Source: Propionivibrio sp. | GTDB taxonomy: Bacteria; Pseudomonadota; Gammaproteobacteria; Burkholderiales; Rhodocyclaceae | Assembly (NCBI GenBank): GCA_029975435.1 | Contig: JARKPC010000095.1 | Span: 1-32,377 of the forward strand | Direction of reading: 5' to 3' | Length of the DNA stretch: 32,377 bases | In this document: positions 7,933 to 15,408 of the stretch, piece after piece | How positions within the stretch are numbered: the stretch's first letter is position 1 | Layout of the letters: each line of letters starts with the position of its first letter | Position numbers and translations under genes: made by a program | The notes under the pieces: generated by a model | Told to the model about the DNA's origin: nothing | Databases searched by the model: none | What the model saw: the letters and a program-made list of their open reading frames with translations, nothing else

Positions 7933-8825
7933 GTCCGGTAGACAGGAGTGGCGCGGCACCAGCGCATTTTGTAGTCGCGGTCGACCCTGCCAAACGAGTA
8001 GCGCAGCGCTTTGCCCTCACTGCGCGCATGCTCCCAGGCGGCGTGCGTATTCAGGAATGTCAGAATGCTCCCGGGGCTGTATTCGGAAAACTCCGGATCG
8101 ACCCCTCCGTTGAGATATTCGACGCTGATCCACCGTGGGGAGTCGACGCGATACAGGATCTGAACGGCAACGGGTTTGTCTCGCATGCGCAGGATCGAAC
8201 CCGTCATGAACGGACGCAGCAGAGAAAACACTTGCGGCAGGGTCTCTCTAGCTGCGGCCTCGAAACCCCAGCGTTTGGCAAAGAGTGTTGCGTATATCTC
8301 GGCGAGTTCTTCCGGGGAACAGTCCTGGACAGCGTGCACAGTTCCTCCGTGTTCGGAGAAAATGCGCAGTTCCCGGCGCTGGTTGTAAAGGGATTTCTTG
8401 CTGAATTCTTCGGGCGGGCGGGCCAGCGCTATCGACTCCTCCTGAAGTTTGAGTGTCGATATATTCGCCGAATTCATTTCCGACACATAGCGCATCAAAA
8501 ATCGGACCGGCATGTTATGCTCCGGATCGATAGGGAGGATGACCTCGGCATTTCCAAGGTCGAAGGCGTTCTTCTTTCCATACCGTTTCAACGCCTTCCG
8601 GGATAGCGCTAGATATCTTCCCCAAGTGGCAATGGCGCCGACAATTGTCTCTCCGCGAAACCAGCCGAGGTATTTCACCTCGATTCCGGCCAGGGCCGAC
8701 AACCGTTCGACGAATGCCGGATGTGTCATCACGCTGCCGCCGAAGCGCTGCCAGGCTTTGGCATAAGTGCCGGCATCGATGGCAGTCCAGCCTTTTTCGC
8801 GAAAAGCGGGAAAAAGAGTCAGCAT
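7929..8825 (-). CDS. mig-14: Mig-14-like GNAT/FemAB-fold protein
   Basis: The 298-residue soluble protein lacks a signal peptide. It matches the Mig-14 family in length and in landmarks such as WQRFGGSVMTHP near the N-terminus, YNQRRELRIF (near 145-155) and the late GSILTFLNTHAAWEHAR segment. The last part resembles the acetyl-CoA-binding fold of GNAT/FemAB-type acyltransferases. In Salmonella and P. aeruginosa, Mig-14 contributes to resistance to cationic antimicrobial peptides; its reaction is not established. I chose the ATG at 8825, with AGGGA just upstream; a TTG at 8837 is an alternative. It overlaps the deacetylase by four bases, which fits the mig-14/dnpA adjacency of P. aeruginosa. 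Identification is by recalled similarity only. Confidence 0.75.
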   Translation of the reverse strand: MLTLFPAFREKGWTAIDAGTYAKAWQRFGGSVMTHPAFVERLSALAGIEVKYLGWFRGETIVGAIATWGRYLALSRKALKRYGKKNAFDLGNAEVILPIDPEHNMPVRFLMRYVSEMNSANISTLKLQEESIALARPPEEFSKKSLYNQRRELRIFSEHGGTVHAVQDCSPEELAEIYATLFAKRWGFEAAARETLPQVFSLLRPFMTGSILRMRDKPVAVQILYRVDSPRWISVEYLNGGVDPEFSEYSPGSILTFLNTHAAWEHARSEGKALRYSFGRVDRDYKMRWCRATPVYRT

Positions 8826-9175
8826 GGTCCCTGCCAACTCCTGTCGGGCAGACTGGCCGCGGCGAATAAAGCGATGAGCGGGTCAATAAGGCTCGAGAAC
8901 TGCGGACAATCCGCTGGCGAGGGAAATGATGGTTTGCCCGAGTGTTGCATTGTGCATGGGTAGGGTCGGCGATAGAATCGCAAAGTGTAGCATGTGGGTC
9001 GTATGCCTCGGGCGCGATAGCCGCAACGCTTCTGCCCTTGGCCCTCTGGTCTGTGAAAGACCTGGTTGCCCCGGGCAGAATTCTTCCTATAGGCGAAAGA
9101 GTTTTGACGAAAATTGACACGGGCAGTTCACGGTTGCGGAATGGAGTAGGCAAGGGTGATAATTTGGGGAATCCC
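8826..9175. other. Divergent intergenic region between mig-14-like and waaL
   Basis: About 350 bases separate the two divergent starts, the longest non-coding stretch in the window. It holds a reasonable rightward promoter (8950-8978, listed separately) and a small TGCA-TTG-TGCA dyad (8947-8957) overlapping its -35. I see no clear leftward promoter for mig-14. The reading frame of waaL stays open back to 8942, so part of this stretch could be coding if a GTG at 9053 or an earlier codon is used. However, the residues encoded there look unlike any WaaL N-terminus. Confidence 0.5.
8950..8978 (+). promoter_or_regulatory. Candidate sigma70 promoter for waaL
   Basis: TTGTGC at 8950-8955 and TAGAAT at 8973-8978 are separated by 17 bases, a good fit to a housekeeping promoter. 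Transcription would start near 8985, giving a leader of about 190 bases to the preferred TTG start at 9176. A second, weaker pair (TTGCGG at 9134-9139 and GATAAT at 9158-9163, spacing 18) lies closer to the gene. Confidence 0.35.
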
Positions 9176-10345
9176 TTGAAAAGCTGGCGGGATAGAATCG
9201 AACTATTCCTGGTCAGAGGGATGCTTCCGGCAGGTCTCTTTTGCTTCCTGACGGGCATGTTCTGGATCGGCGATCACGGGCTGTATTCCAAACTGTTCTA
9301 CTGGACGGTGGCTCTGCCGGCATTGCTGCTTATTCCGATCCGGCGCGGGCAGCTGAAAGAAATCCTGGGATCGCGGGTGTTTGTCGCCTATCTTCCATTT
9401 GCCTTTTATATCGCGCTTACCGTTCTCTGGTCTGCTACAGACAACAACGCAGTGGATTTGATGAAGCGGCCGCTTTTCGTTCTGCTGCTGTATTACGCGT
9501 TTTTCGAGCTCGGTAACCGCCGTTTCGCTCTCATGGTCACCACCATCAAGTGGTCCGCCATCTGCTCCGTCATGGCCGCGATCTACACGCTTGCCCTGTT
9601 TTTTGTTGCCGGTGGCAACGAACGCCTGGCGGGACATGGGGCGCTCGACAATCCCTTGATGGTGTCTCATGTTTTTGGGTTTTTCCTGGCGCTGTGGCTC
9701 GGGGCTTATTTCGCCGAGCGCCAGTTGTCTCAGCCACTAGCATTCTTCGCGATTTTGTGCCTGCTGGTGCTGATCGTGGCGACGGGATCGAGAACACCCT
9801 TGCTTGCCACAACCGCGACCGTCGTCTGGCTGGCCGTGCTTGTCGGCAACAGGAAAGGCATTCTCGTTGTCTGCCTGCTGGCGGCGGCAGGCGTTTCGAT
9901 CTGGCTGTTCGCACCCGAAATACTGGTGCAGCGCGGTTTGTCGTACCGAACCGATATTTGGGCGAATGCCTTGCGGCAGATTGGAGAAAAGCCTTGGTTC
10001 GGCCATGGCTACGACGCGCCGTTGCGGATTCAGCTTGCCGACTTCCCGTTCCCGTTTCACGACCCGCACAACCTGACGCTGGCGGTCCTTTTTGCCGGGG
10101 GTATCGTCGGCGGGGTTCTTTGGGGGCTTTTCTACGCGGTGGCGTTGGTTGACTGCTGGCGGTTGCGGAGCAACAAGTGGGTTCTGGTGTGCTCGGCTAC
10201 TGTGGTATACGGTCTGGTTTCCGGCATGACCGAGGGTGGTTCATTCCTTCCTAGGCCGAAGGAACACTGGTTCCTGATCTGGATCCCCATGGCAATGCTT
10301 TCGCTGGCAACTTACCGGGCGCGCAGCCATGAGCAGTCAACCTGA
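9176..10345 (+). CDS. waaL: O-antigen ligase-family membrane protein (WaaL/Wzy_C)
   Basis: With the TTG at 9176 this is a 389-residue polytopic inner-membrane protein with roughly ten to twelve helices. A large periplasmic loop near the C-terminal third contains YRTDIWANALRQI, GHGYDAPLRI and FPFHDPHNLTL. The arginine and the H-x-x-H-N-type stretch there are the Wzy_C ligase signature. The enzyme joins undecaprenyl-linked polysaccharide to the lipid A core on the periplasmic side. I chose TTG 9176 because a GGGGA lies about six bases upstream and the hydrophobic core begins soon after; ATG 9221 (374 residues) is the conservative alternative. An O-antigen polymerase (Wzy) would look similar. 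Placement near msbA and core glycosyltransferases favours the ligase. Confidence 0.8.
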   Translation: MKSWRDRIELFLVRGMLPAGLFCFLTGMFWIGDHGLYSKLFYWTVALPALLLIPIRRGQLKEILGSRVFVAYLPFAFYIALTVLWSATDNNAVDLMKRPLFVLLLYYAFFELGNRRFALMVTTIKWSAICSVMAAIYTLALFFVAGGNERLAGHGALDNPLMVSHVFGFFLALWLGAYFAERQLSQPLAFFAILCLLVLIVATGSRTPLLATTATVVWLAVLVGNRKGILVVCLLAAAGVSIWLFAPEILVQRGLSYRTDIWANALRQIGEKPWFGHGYDAPLRIQLADFPFPFHDPHNLTLAVLFAGGIVGGVLWGLFYAVALVDCWRLRSNKWVLVCSATVVYGLVSGMTEGGSFLPRPKEHWFLIWIPMAMLSLATYRARSHEQST

Positions 10346-10982
10346 GAAATGCCTCGAATCCTGGTGGCGCAAGCTTTTTGGCAGGAAGCGGACGCCGAAG
10401 CTCTATCGCGGGCGAGAGAAGTTTCTCGCCAGGTATCCCAGCTATGAATTTGGTGTGGGTACCTATGGGCTTCCTGTCGTACACGATTGGCATGAAGGAA
10501 CTACTTTGCGTATCGGTTCCTACACATCTATTGCCGACGACGTGCACATTTTTTTGGGAGGGCATCACCGGACGGATTGGTTGTCCTGCTATCCGTTCCC
10601 CGTATTTCTGGAGGAAGCCAAGGGGATACAGAGCTTCGGCGGAACACGTGGTGACGTGACGATCGGCAACGACGTGTGGCTGGCCTCCGGCTGCACGATC
10701 CTGTCCGGCGTCACTGTTGGCGATGGCGCGGTGGTCGCGGCCCGTGCCGTGGTTTCGAGAGATGTTGCTCCCTATTCGATCGTGGCGGGAAATCCCGCGC
10801 GGCACATTCGATACCGGTTCGATCAGGAAACCTGCAGTGCCCTCCTTGCGGCCGCTTGGTGGAATTGGCCGGAAGCGGAGGTGAGACAGATCGTTCACCT
10901 GCTTTGTTCAGATGATCTGGCCCAATTCCTCGCCTACGTCGAAGGCAGGAAAAATCAGGACACTACTGGCGCGAACGGGTAG
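10329..10982 (+). CDS. Hexapeptide-repeat O-acetyltransferase (CatB/Vat type)
   Basis: This 217-residue protein belongs to the left-handed beta-helix acyltransferases. It has imperfect hexapeptide repeats (LRIGSYTSIADDVHIFLGG near 60-78, VTIGNDVWLASGCTILSG near 109-126) and the catalytic histidine region GGHHRTDW (77-84). The AGNPARHIRYRF segment that closes this fold is near residue 153. Members transfer acetyl groups from acetyl-CoA to sugar hydroxyls or antibiotics; here an LPS or O-antigen sugar is the likely acceptor. The start overlaps the end of waaL by 17 bases, so the two are cotranscribed. The 3' end overlaps the convergent GT2 gene by 28 bases, so no separate terminator fits between them. 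Confidence 0.85.
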   Translation: MSSQPEKCLESWWRKLFGRKRTPKLYRGREKFLARYPSYEFGVGTYGLPVVHDWHEGTTLRIGSYTSIADDVHIFLGGHHRTDWLSCYPFPVFLEEAKGIQSFGGTRGDVTIGNDVWLASGCTILSGVTVGDGAVVAARAVVSRDVAPYSIVAGNPARHIRYRFDQETCSALLAAAWWNWPEAEVRQIVHLLCSDDLAQFLAYVEGRKNQDTTGANG

Positions 10983-11833
10983 CGCAGCAAACTGGCGACG
11001 GTTCTTCGATTCCAGGCGCGCAGCGGAAGTTGGGCGAGAAGTTCGCGGGCGAGGGCTTTGTCGCGTCGGGAAGCCTTGACCAGCATAGAGTTGATAAACC
11101 GGAATTTGACCTGCTCGTAAGCGGGGTGGTCGACGTAATCCTGATAGATACGAAGAATGCTCTCGGTCATGAACCGGATGTTTTTGTACGTGTTGGTCTG
11201 ATGCTTTCGATAACGGGCCAGCGTTTCTCCGAGCGCATCAATGCAATAGCCGGCATGGGTTATTTTCAGTTGGATATAGAGGTCTTCCAGTCGGATCGCA
11301 GGGTTGAATCCGCCAACCTTATCCAGCGCTTCTTGCCGGATCAGCATGGTGGGCGCAGGAACGTAGGGTTTCCTTTCAAGGAACACGTCGTCAAAATCCA
11401 TGCGACGAAATGACGCCGGCCTAGCGCGAGGAGAGGGGGGGTAGGGAGTTCCGTCGGCGTGCATGAGTTCGATGTTTCCCGCACAGATTCCGACTTCCGG
11501 CTTGCCAGCGACATGCTTCATCTGCAGAGCAAGGCGGTCCTTGAGCATGATGTCGTCCGAACCGAATGGGGCGATGAAAGCGCCCTTGGCACGGGCAATC
11601 GCCTCGTTCAGCGTGCGGGTCAACCCCTTGTTCTGCTGCACGCGAAAGTCGAAACCGTAGACGGCTTGCAACGCCTCGATGCGCTCCACGCTATCGTCGG
11701 TCGACCCGTCATCGATCACCAGAAGCTCGACGTGCGGGTGGGTTTGCTCCAGGACGCTGCGAATGGATTGCTCAATATAGGGGGCGTGGTTATAGGACGC
11801 GATAATGACCGTCACAAGTTCTTGATTCGCCAT
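10955..11833 (-). CDS. GT2-family glycosyltransferase
   Basis: The 292-residue cytosolic GT-A enzyme has TVIIASYNHAPYIEQSIRS at the N-terminus, DDGSTDDS (41-48) and a metal-binding SDD (92-94) where DxD is usual. A PAPTMLIRQEALDKVGGF segment near residue 155-175 and an EDLYIQLKI segment give the acceptor side and the conserved catalytic acidic position. It most probably adds one residue of the LPS core or of a surface glycan; donor and acceptor cannot be read. It is the last gene of a leftward run starting at the carbamoyltransferase, 33 bases after the GT4 gene. Its 3' end overlaps the O-acetyltransferase tail to tail. Confidence 0.85.
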   Translation of the reverse strand: MANQELVTVIIASYNHAPYIEQSIRSVLEQTHPHVELLVIDDGSTDDSVERIEALQAVYGFDFRVQQNKGLTRTLNEAIARAKGAFIAPFGSDDIMLKDRLALQMKHVAGKPEVGICAGNIELMHADGTPYPPSPRARPASFRRMDFDDVFLERKPYVPAPTMLIRQEALDKVGGFNPAIRLEDLYIQLKITHAGYCIDALGETLARYRKHQTNTYKNIRFMTESILRIYQDYVDHPAYEQVKFRFINSMLVKASRRDKALARELLAQLPLRAWNRRTVASLLRYPFAPVVS

Positions 11834-11866
11834 GCAGCGTCTCCAATCGATTCCGGTTCCAGGACT

Positions 11867-13021
11867 TCAGGCGATCCTGCTCTTGCGGATGGGCAGGTTA
11901 TTTTCGACAAGAGCCAAATACTCCGCGCGATATTTTTCGATACTGTGATTCTCGCGAAGGTACTCATACGCAATTTCACCTTTTTGCTTCAAGTCGGCTG
12001 GTGGCAGGCACAGGTATTGATCCAGTGCAGCTGCCAGAGGCTCGACCTCGGCGGGAGGTACGGGGATACCTCTCGCGCCGTCGATCAGCGGGCGCATGGC
12101 CGGAATGTCGGATGCGATGATCGGCAGATGTCCGCTCATTCCCTCGAGAAGGGCCAATCCCAGGCCTTCGCTCAGGGACGGCATCGTCCAGATATCGAAG
12201 GCTTGAACGTAGCGTTTCGCGCCTGCCCGGAAACCGAGAAGGTGAATTTTGTCCTGCATTCCCAGATGGGCAATTTCCTCGCGCAGGGCGCCCTCCTCCT
12301 TTCCTGGGCCGATGATCGCCAAATGGCAGTCAGGGTGTCGGCCACTGATGCTGGCAAACGCCCGGATCAGGTAAATGTGCCCTTTGACTTTTACCAGGCG
12401 ACCCGCGGCTCCGATGATCCGAGGCTCCTGCGGCAGCCCCAGCAGTCGTCTGGCTTCCTCTCGCGTGAACTGTAACTCCTGCGCGCGTTGCAAATCGATG
12501 GCATTGGTGATCGCCACAGTGTTTTGTGGGGTGAAGCCGCAATTCTGATCGAGCAAGTATTGTCGAACCGCGGGTGACACGCCGACGAAACGCCAGGCCG
12601 GTCCGACATTTAAACGAGCAAAGAGTCTCCGTTGCCACGGGGCATATTCCCCAAATCCGTGCGAAATGCCAATGCAGAGCGGAATTTTCAACCAGCGGTT
12701 GAGTTGCATCAGCATGCTGACCAGCTTGTAACGATTGCATATCACAACGTCAAAGCGATTTGCGCGCAAGAACTGATAGAGAATCCAGCGCACGCGTATT
12801 CGCCAGCCTTTCAATACACCCTCCGGCAGGTCGAAATAGACTACGAATTCAGCGCGGGATTTTTCGGCGCCGACAGCTGGCTTGCCCTGCAGGAAGGCAG
12901 TCGTGACTTCGTACTTGTCTCTGGGAAATGCGGCGACGATCTGTTCCGCCAGATCGGAGTAGTTGTGGGAGTTTTCATGATAATCGGGCTGCAACTGCAG
13001 GACTTTTATTCGTTCACTCAT
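11867..13021 (-). CDS. GT4-family glycosyltransferase (WapH-like)
   Basis: The 384-residue GT-B enzyme begins at ATG 13021, where the typical KVLQLQPDYHENS first strand starts. The frame stays open 60 codons further, but that stretch looks non-homologous. The donor domain shows IGAAGRLVKVKGHIYLIRAF (near residue 210), a PSLSEGLGLALLEGMS block with the E-x7-E pattern of GT4, and a late DGARGIPVPP. The acceptor half has GISHGFGEYAPWQRRLFAR, which is nearly the same as the block in the GT4 encoded at 14280-15404, so the two are paralogues. It probably extends the LPS outer core, as P. aeruginosa WapH does. Donor sugar unknown. Confidence 0.85.
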   Translation of the reverse strand: MSERIKVLQLQPDYHENSHNYSDLAEQIVAAFPRDKYEVTTAFLQGKPAVGAEKSRAEFVVYFDLPEGVLKGWRIRVRWILYQFLRANRFDVVICNRYKLVSMLMQLNRWLKIPLCIGISHGFGEYAPWQRRLFARLNVGPAWRFVGVSPAVRQYLLDQNCGFTPQNTVAITNAIDLQRAQELQFTREEARRLLGLPQEPRIIGAAGRLVKVKGHIYLIRAFASISGRHPDCHLAIIGPGKEEGALREEIAHLGMQDKIHLLGFRAGAKRYVQAFDIWTMPSLSEGLGLALLEGMSGHLPIIASDIPAMRPLIDGARGIPVPPAEVEPLAAALDQYLCLPPADLKQKGEIAYEYLRENHSIEKYRAEYLALVENNLPIRKSRIA

Positions 13022-13100
13022 TGTCGGACCAATTGAGGATTGTCGGGTTCGTGAAATGCTCGTGAAGGTGCTGGATGGATGATGGGATGAGCCATCTCCA

Positions 13101-14171
13101 TCAGCCTTCTGTGTCGCGGTGTGTGCCAAGACGTTGTATCTGCTCGACTCGAGTGCGCCACGTGTGGCATTTAATGAATCGCTCGTGTCCTCGCCTTGCA
13201 ATGCTTATACGCGCATCGTCATTTTCAAGATAGAAGCGAACCTTTTCAGCCAGTTCTCTGGATGAACGGAATGTCTCAATCTCTTTCCCAACCTCAAAGA
13301 GTTCTTCGATTTCCGTGCAGTGGTCGGTCAGGAGGAAGCAACCAGCTGCCACGGCTTCGAAGATGCGCAGGTTGACTCCCGTTTCCGCACCATAGAAATC
13401 AGTACGTGTAATGTTCAGTACGATTTTGGCTTTGGCCAGCAAATCGTGAAGTTCGCTGCCCCAAACCGTCCTGTCGATGATTCGTGCCTGGAGATCCTGC
13501 GAAATCAGCGGGAAATTGCGCTGCCAGCGGGCGCCGTAGATTGTGACGTCCTTCTTTATTGCCTCAAGCAGGAGAATCCTCCGGAAGTCGCCGCTGCCGA
13601 CAAACAACACCTTGATTTTTTGATCTATGTTGCGCGGGATCTCTATGGGAAGCGCCCCGAACGGTAGGTGCGTTGCCGGCAGGTTACGCGTTTCCCTGAA
13701 GAAGCGGGTGGTAACCTGCGAAAAGGAGAATATATGGTCGTAGATCGGCAGTTCCTGTTCGATGAAAAAGATGAACTCGCGCCGCTTGTCGTAGAGGTTG
13801 CAGCTATCGGTGTCGTAAAGCAGGAGGTCGGCTTGGCAGGCATCGGCAATCCGTCGCAATTCCTTGGGATTGAAGAATTTGTAGATGAAGCCCAAAACCA
13901 GAATATGTGTCGGGTGCCGTTCCTTTACGAGCGCTTCCAGTGTTTTTCCGTTTAGTTTAGGCAGGAGGTAGAACCCGTCCTTCTCTGCCCGTTTATTCAT
14001 CATTTTTGCGTAAGCGGAGCGGATTTCGTAAAACGCGCGGCTCTGGTGCTTGAGACAATCGAAATGGATGGCCTCGTGGCCACTGGCCTGCAGGGTGGCC
14101 ACGATCTCGCGGCCGAGCGGTATGCCACTGATGCCGTCAAGCAACAATATCCGGGCTGAAGCACTAGTCAT
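13101..14171 (-). CDS. CgeB-like GT-B glycosyltransferase
   Basis: The 356-residue protein from ATG 14171 starts with the first Rossmann strand ARILLLDGISGIPLG. It has a LLLYDTDSCNLYD segment near residue 115-127 and a C-terminal donor domain with KIVLNITRTDFYGAETGVNLRIFEAVAAGCFLLTD-type features, in which the RIFEAVAAGC block is the hallmark of the CgeB/Glyco_trans_1_2 group. A start at 14216 would add 15 residues. The function is likely sugar transfer in core or surface glycan assembly; substrate unknown. It lies between two paralogous GT4 genes, 79 bases before one and 108 after the other. Codon use appears somewhat more A/T-rich than in its neighbours, as judged by eye. Confidence 0.75.
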   Translation of the reverse strand: MTSASARILLLDGISGIPLGREIVATLQASGHEAIHFDCLKHQSRAFYEIRSAYAKMMNKRAEKDGFYLLPKLNGKTLEALVKERHPTHILVLGFIYKFFNPKELRRIADACQADLLLYDTDSCNLYDKRREFIFFIEQELPIYDHIFSFSQVTTRFFRETRNLPATHLPFGALPIEIPRNIDQKIKVLFVGSGDFRRILLLEAIKKDVTIYGARWQRNFPLISQDLQARIIDRTVWGSELHDLLAKAKIVLNITRTDFYGAETGVNLRIFEAVAAGCFLLTDHCTEIEELFEVGKEIETFRSSRELAEKVRFYLENDDARISIARRGHERFIKCHTWRTRVEQIQRLGTHRDTEG

Positions 14172-14279
14172 TGGCTTGCAGGCACTTTCACTAATCTGCT
14201 GGTGAGCGGATGACATCGGAGCAGTGTCGTGTCGTCGATTTGAAATTTCATGTGGGCGATGACCGTCATATTCGAGTAT

Positions 14280-15404
14280 TCAGCGTTGAGCGAGGGGTGC
14301 TTGAACCATGAGGAGCGATAAGAAGCGTTTGCTGGCGACGGCGTCTGAAAACCTTTCCCGGAGGCGCTGAAGTCCTCTCATCGCCATCTCACTGCGATTG
14401 GTCGCCCCTCCATTACGGAAAAAATCTTCCATCAAATGTCCGAGCCTTTCCGAATCACCGAGCGCGAAAAGTTGGTCTCGGTGGCCGATTACTTCCGGTG
14501 CGCCGCCGCAGTCCGTGGCGAAAATAGGCACCTCGGCGGCCATGGCTTCAAGCAGGACCATGCCGAACGGCTCATGGTCGGAGCTGAGGACGAACAGATC
14601 GAAAGCGCGGAAGTAGTTGCGAACGTCTCGAATCTGGCCGGGAAAACGGACCCGGTCGGCGATTCCCAGTTGCGTGGCGAGGCGCTTGAGTTCGCCTTCC
14701 AGCGGTCCGCGGCCGATGATAGTTAGCAGCGCTCCAGCCGGGAGCTTTGGCAGCGCCGTGGCGAACGCTCTGAGCAAGGTCGCCTGGTCCTTGTCGGGAT
14801 GCAGGCGGCCGACGTTGGCAATGACCGGGGCGTCCGGTGGCAGGTCGAGCTTGCGACGGGCTTCAGCTCGCGAAGCGAGTTGGGAGAATGCGTTGTCCAC
14901 GTCGAGGCGGTTGTGCAGCGTTTCGATGCGATCCGACTTCCAATCGGGCAGATGTTGGCGAAGGTCGTCGCGCACCGCGTCGGAGACGCCAAGAAGCGCC
15001 AGGCGCCGGCGGAAAAAATGGGCAAACCAGCGGCGTTGCGGGCGGTCATAGTCGCCGAAGCCATGATGTACGCCGATGACCGGCAGTCTCGTGGCCAGGC
15101 AGGCCACATAGATGGGCTTAAAGCGATGCGCAATCACAAGGGCGAAGTCCCGGCTGGTTGCAATCTCTCGTAGCTTGCGGATGGCGTGCAGCTTCAGGCC
15201 GCGTACCGCACGACTGGAAAATTCGAGAAAAACGACTTCGTCGGAGGCCGAACCGTTGCGCGCTTCCGCGCACGGCTCTCCAGTCAGATAGACCGTCAGC
15301 ACCTTGAACGGGGTGTTCGCAAACAGGACGGCATACTGGCGTGCGACGTCGAGAAACGGCCCGGAATGGCCGTGGCAGAGTTGCAGGATCCAGCGATCGG
15401 CCAT
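14280..15404 (-). CDS. GT4-family glycosyltransferase
   Basis: The 374-residue GT-B enzyme has N-terminal WILQLCHGHSGPFLDVA, the acceptor-side block VIGVHHGFGDYDRPQRRWF (near residue 110-130) and a donor domain with NVGRLHPDKDQATLLRAF. The FVLSSDHEPFGMVLLEAMA segment carries the E-x7-E motif of family GT4. It is a paralogue of the GT4 at 11867-13021. Family members of this kind add glucose, GlcNAc or heptose to the LPS core at the cytosolic face. It starts only four bases after the stop of the carbamoyltransferase, so the two are surely cotranscribed and may act on the same core sugar. The exact donor is not known. Confidence 0.85.
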   Translation of the reverse strand: MADRWILQLCHGHSGPFLDVARQYAVLFANTPFKVLTVYLTGEPCAEARNGSASDEVVFLEFSSRAVRGLKLHAIRKLREIATSRDFALVIAHRFKPIYVACLATRLPVIGVHHGFGDYDRPQRRWFAHFFRRRLALLGVSDAVRDDLRQHLPDWKSDRIETLHNRLDVDNAFSQLASRAEARRKLDLPPDAPVIANVGRLHPDKDQATLLRAFATALPKLPAGALLTIIGRGPLEGELKRLATQLGIADRVRFPGQIRDVRNYFRAFDLFVLSSDHEPFGMVLLEAMAAEVPIFATDCGGAPEVIGHRDQLFALGDSERLGHLMEDFFRNGGATNRSEMAMRGLQRLRERFSDAVASKRFLSLLMVQAPLAQR

Positions 15405-15408
15405 GAAT

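Noticed and set aside
8971-9200. Ten-base repeat GATAGAATCG at 8971 and 9191
   Set aside because: A single 10-mer repeated once over a few hundred bases is not far from chance, and the second copy is inside waaL coding.
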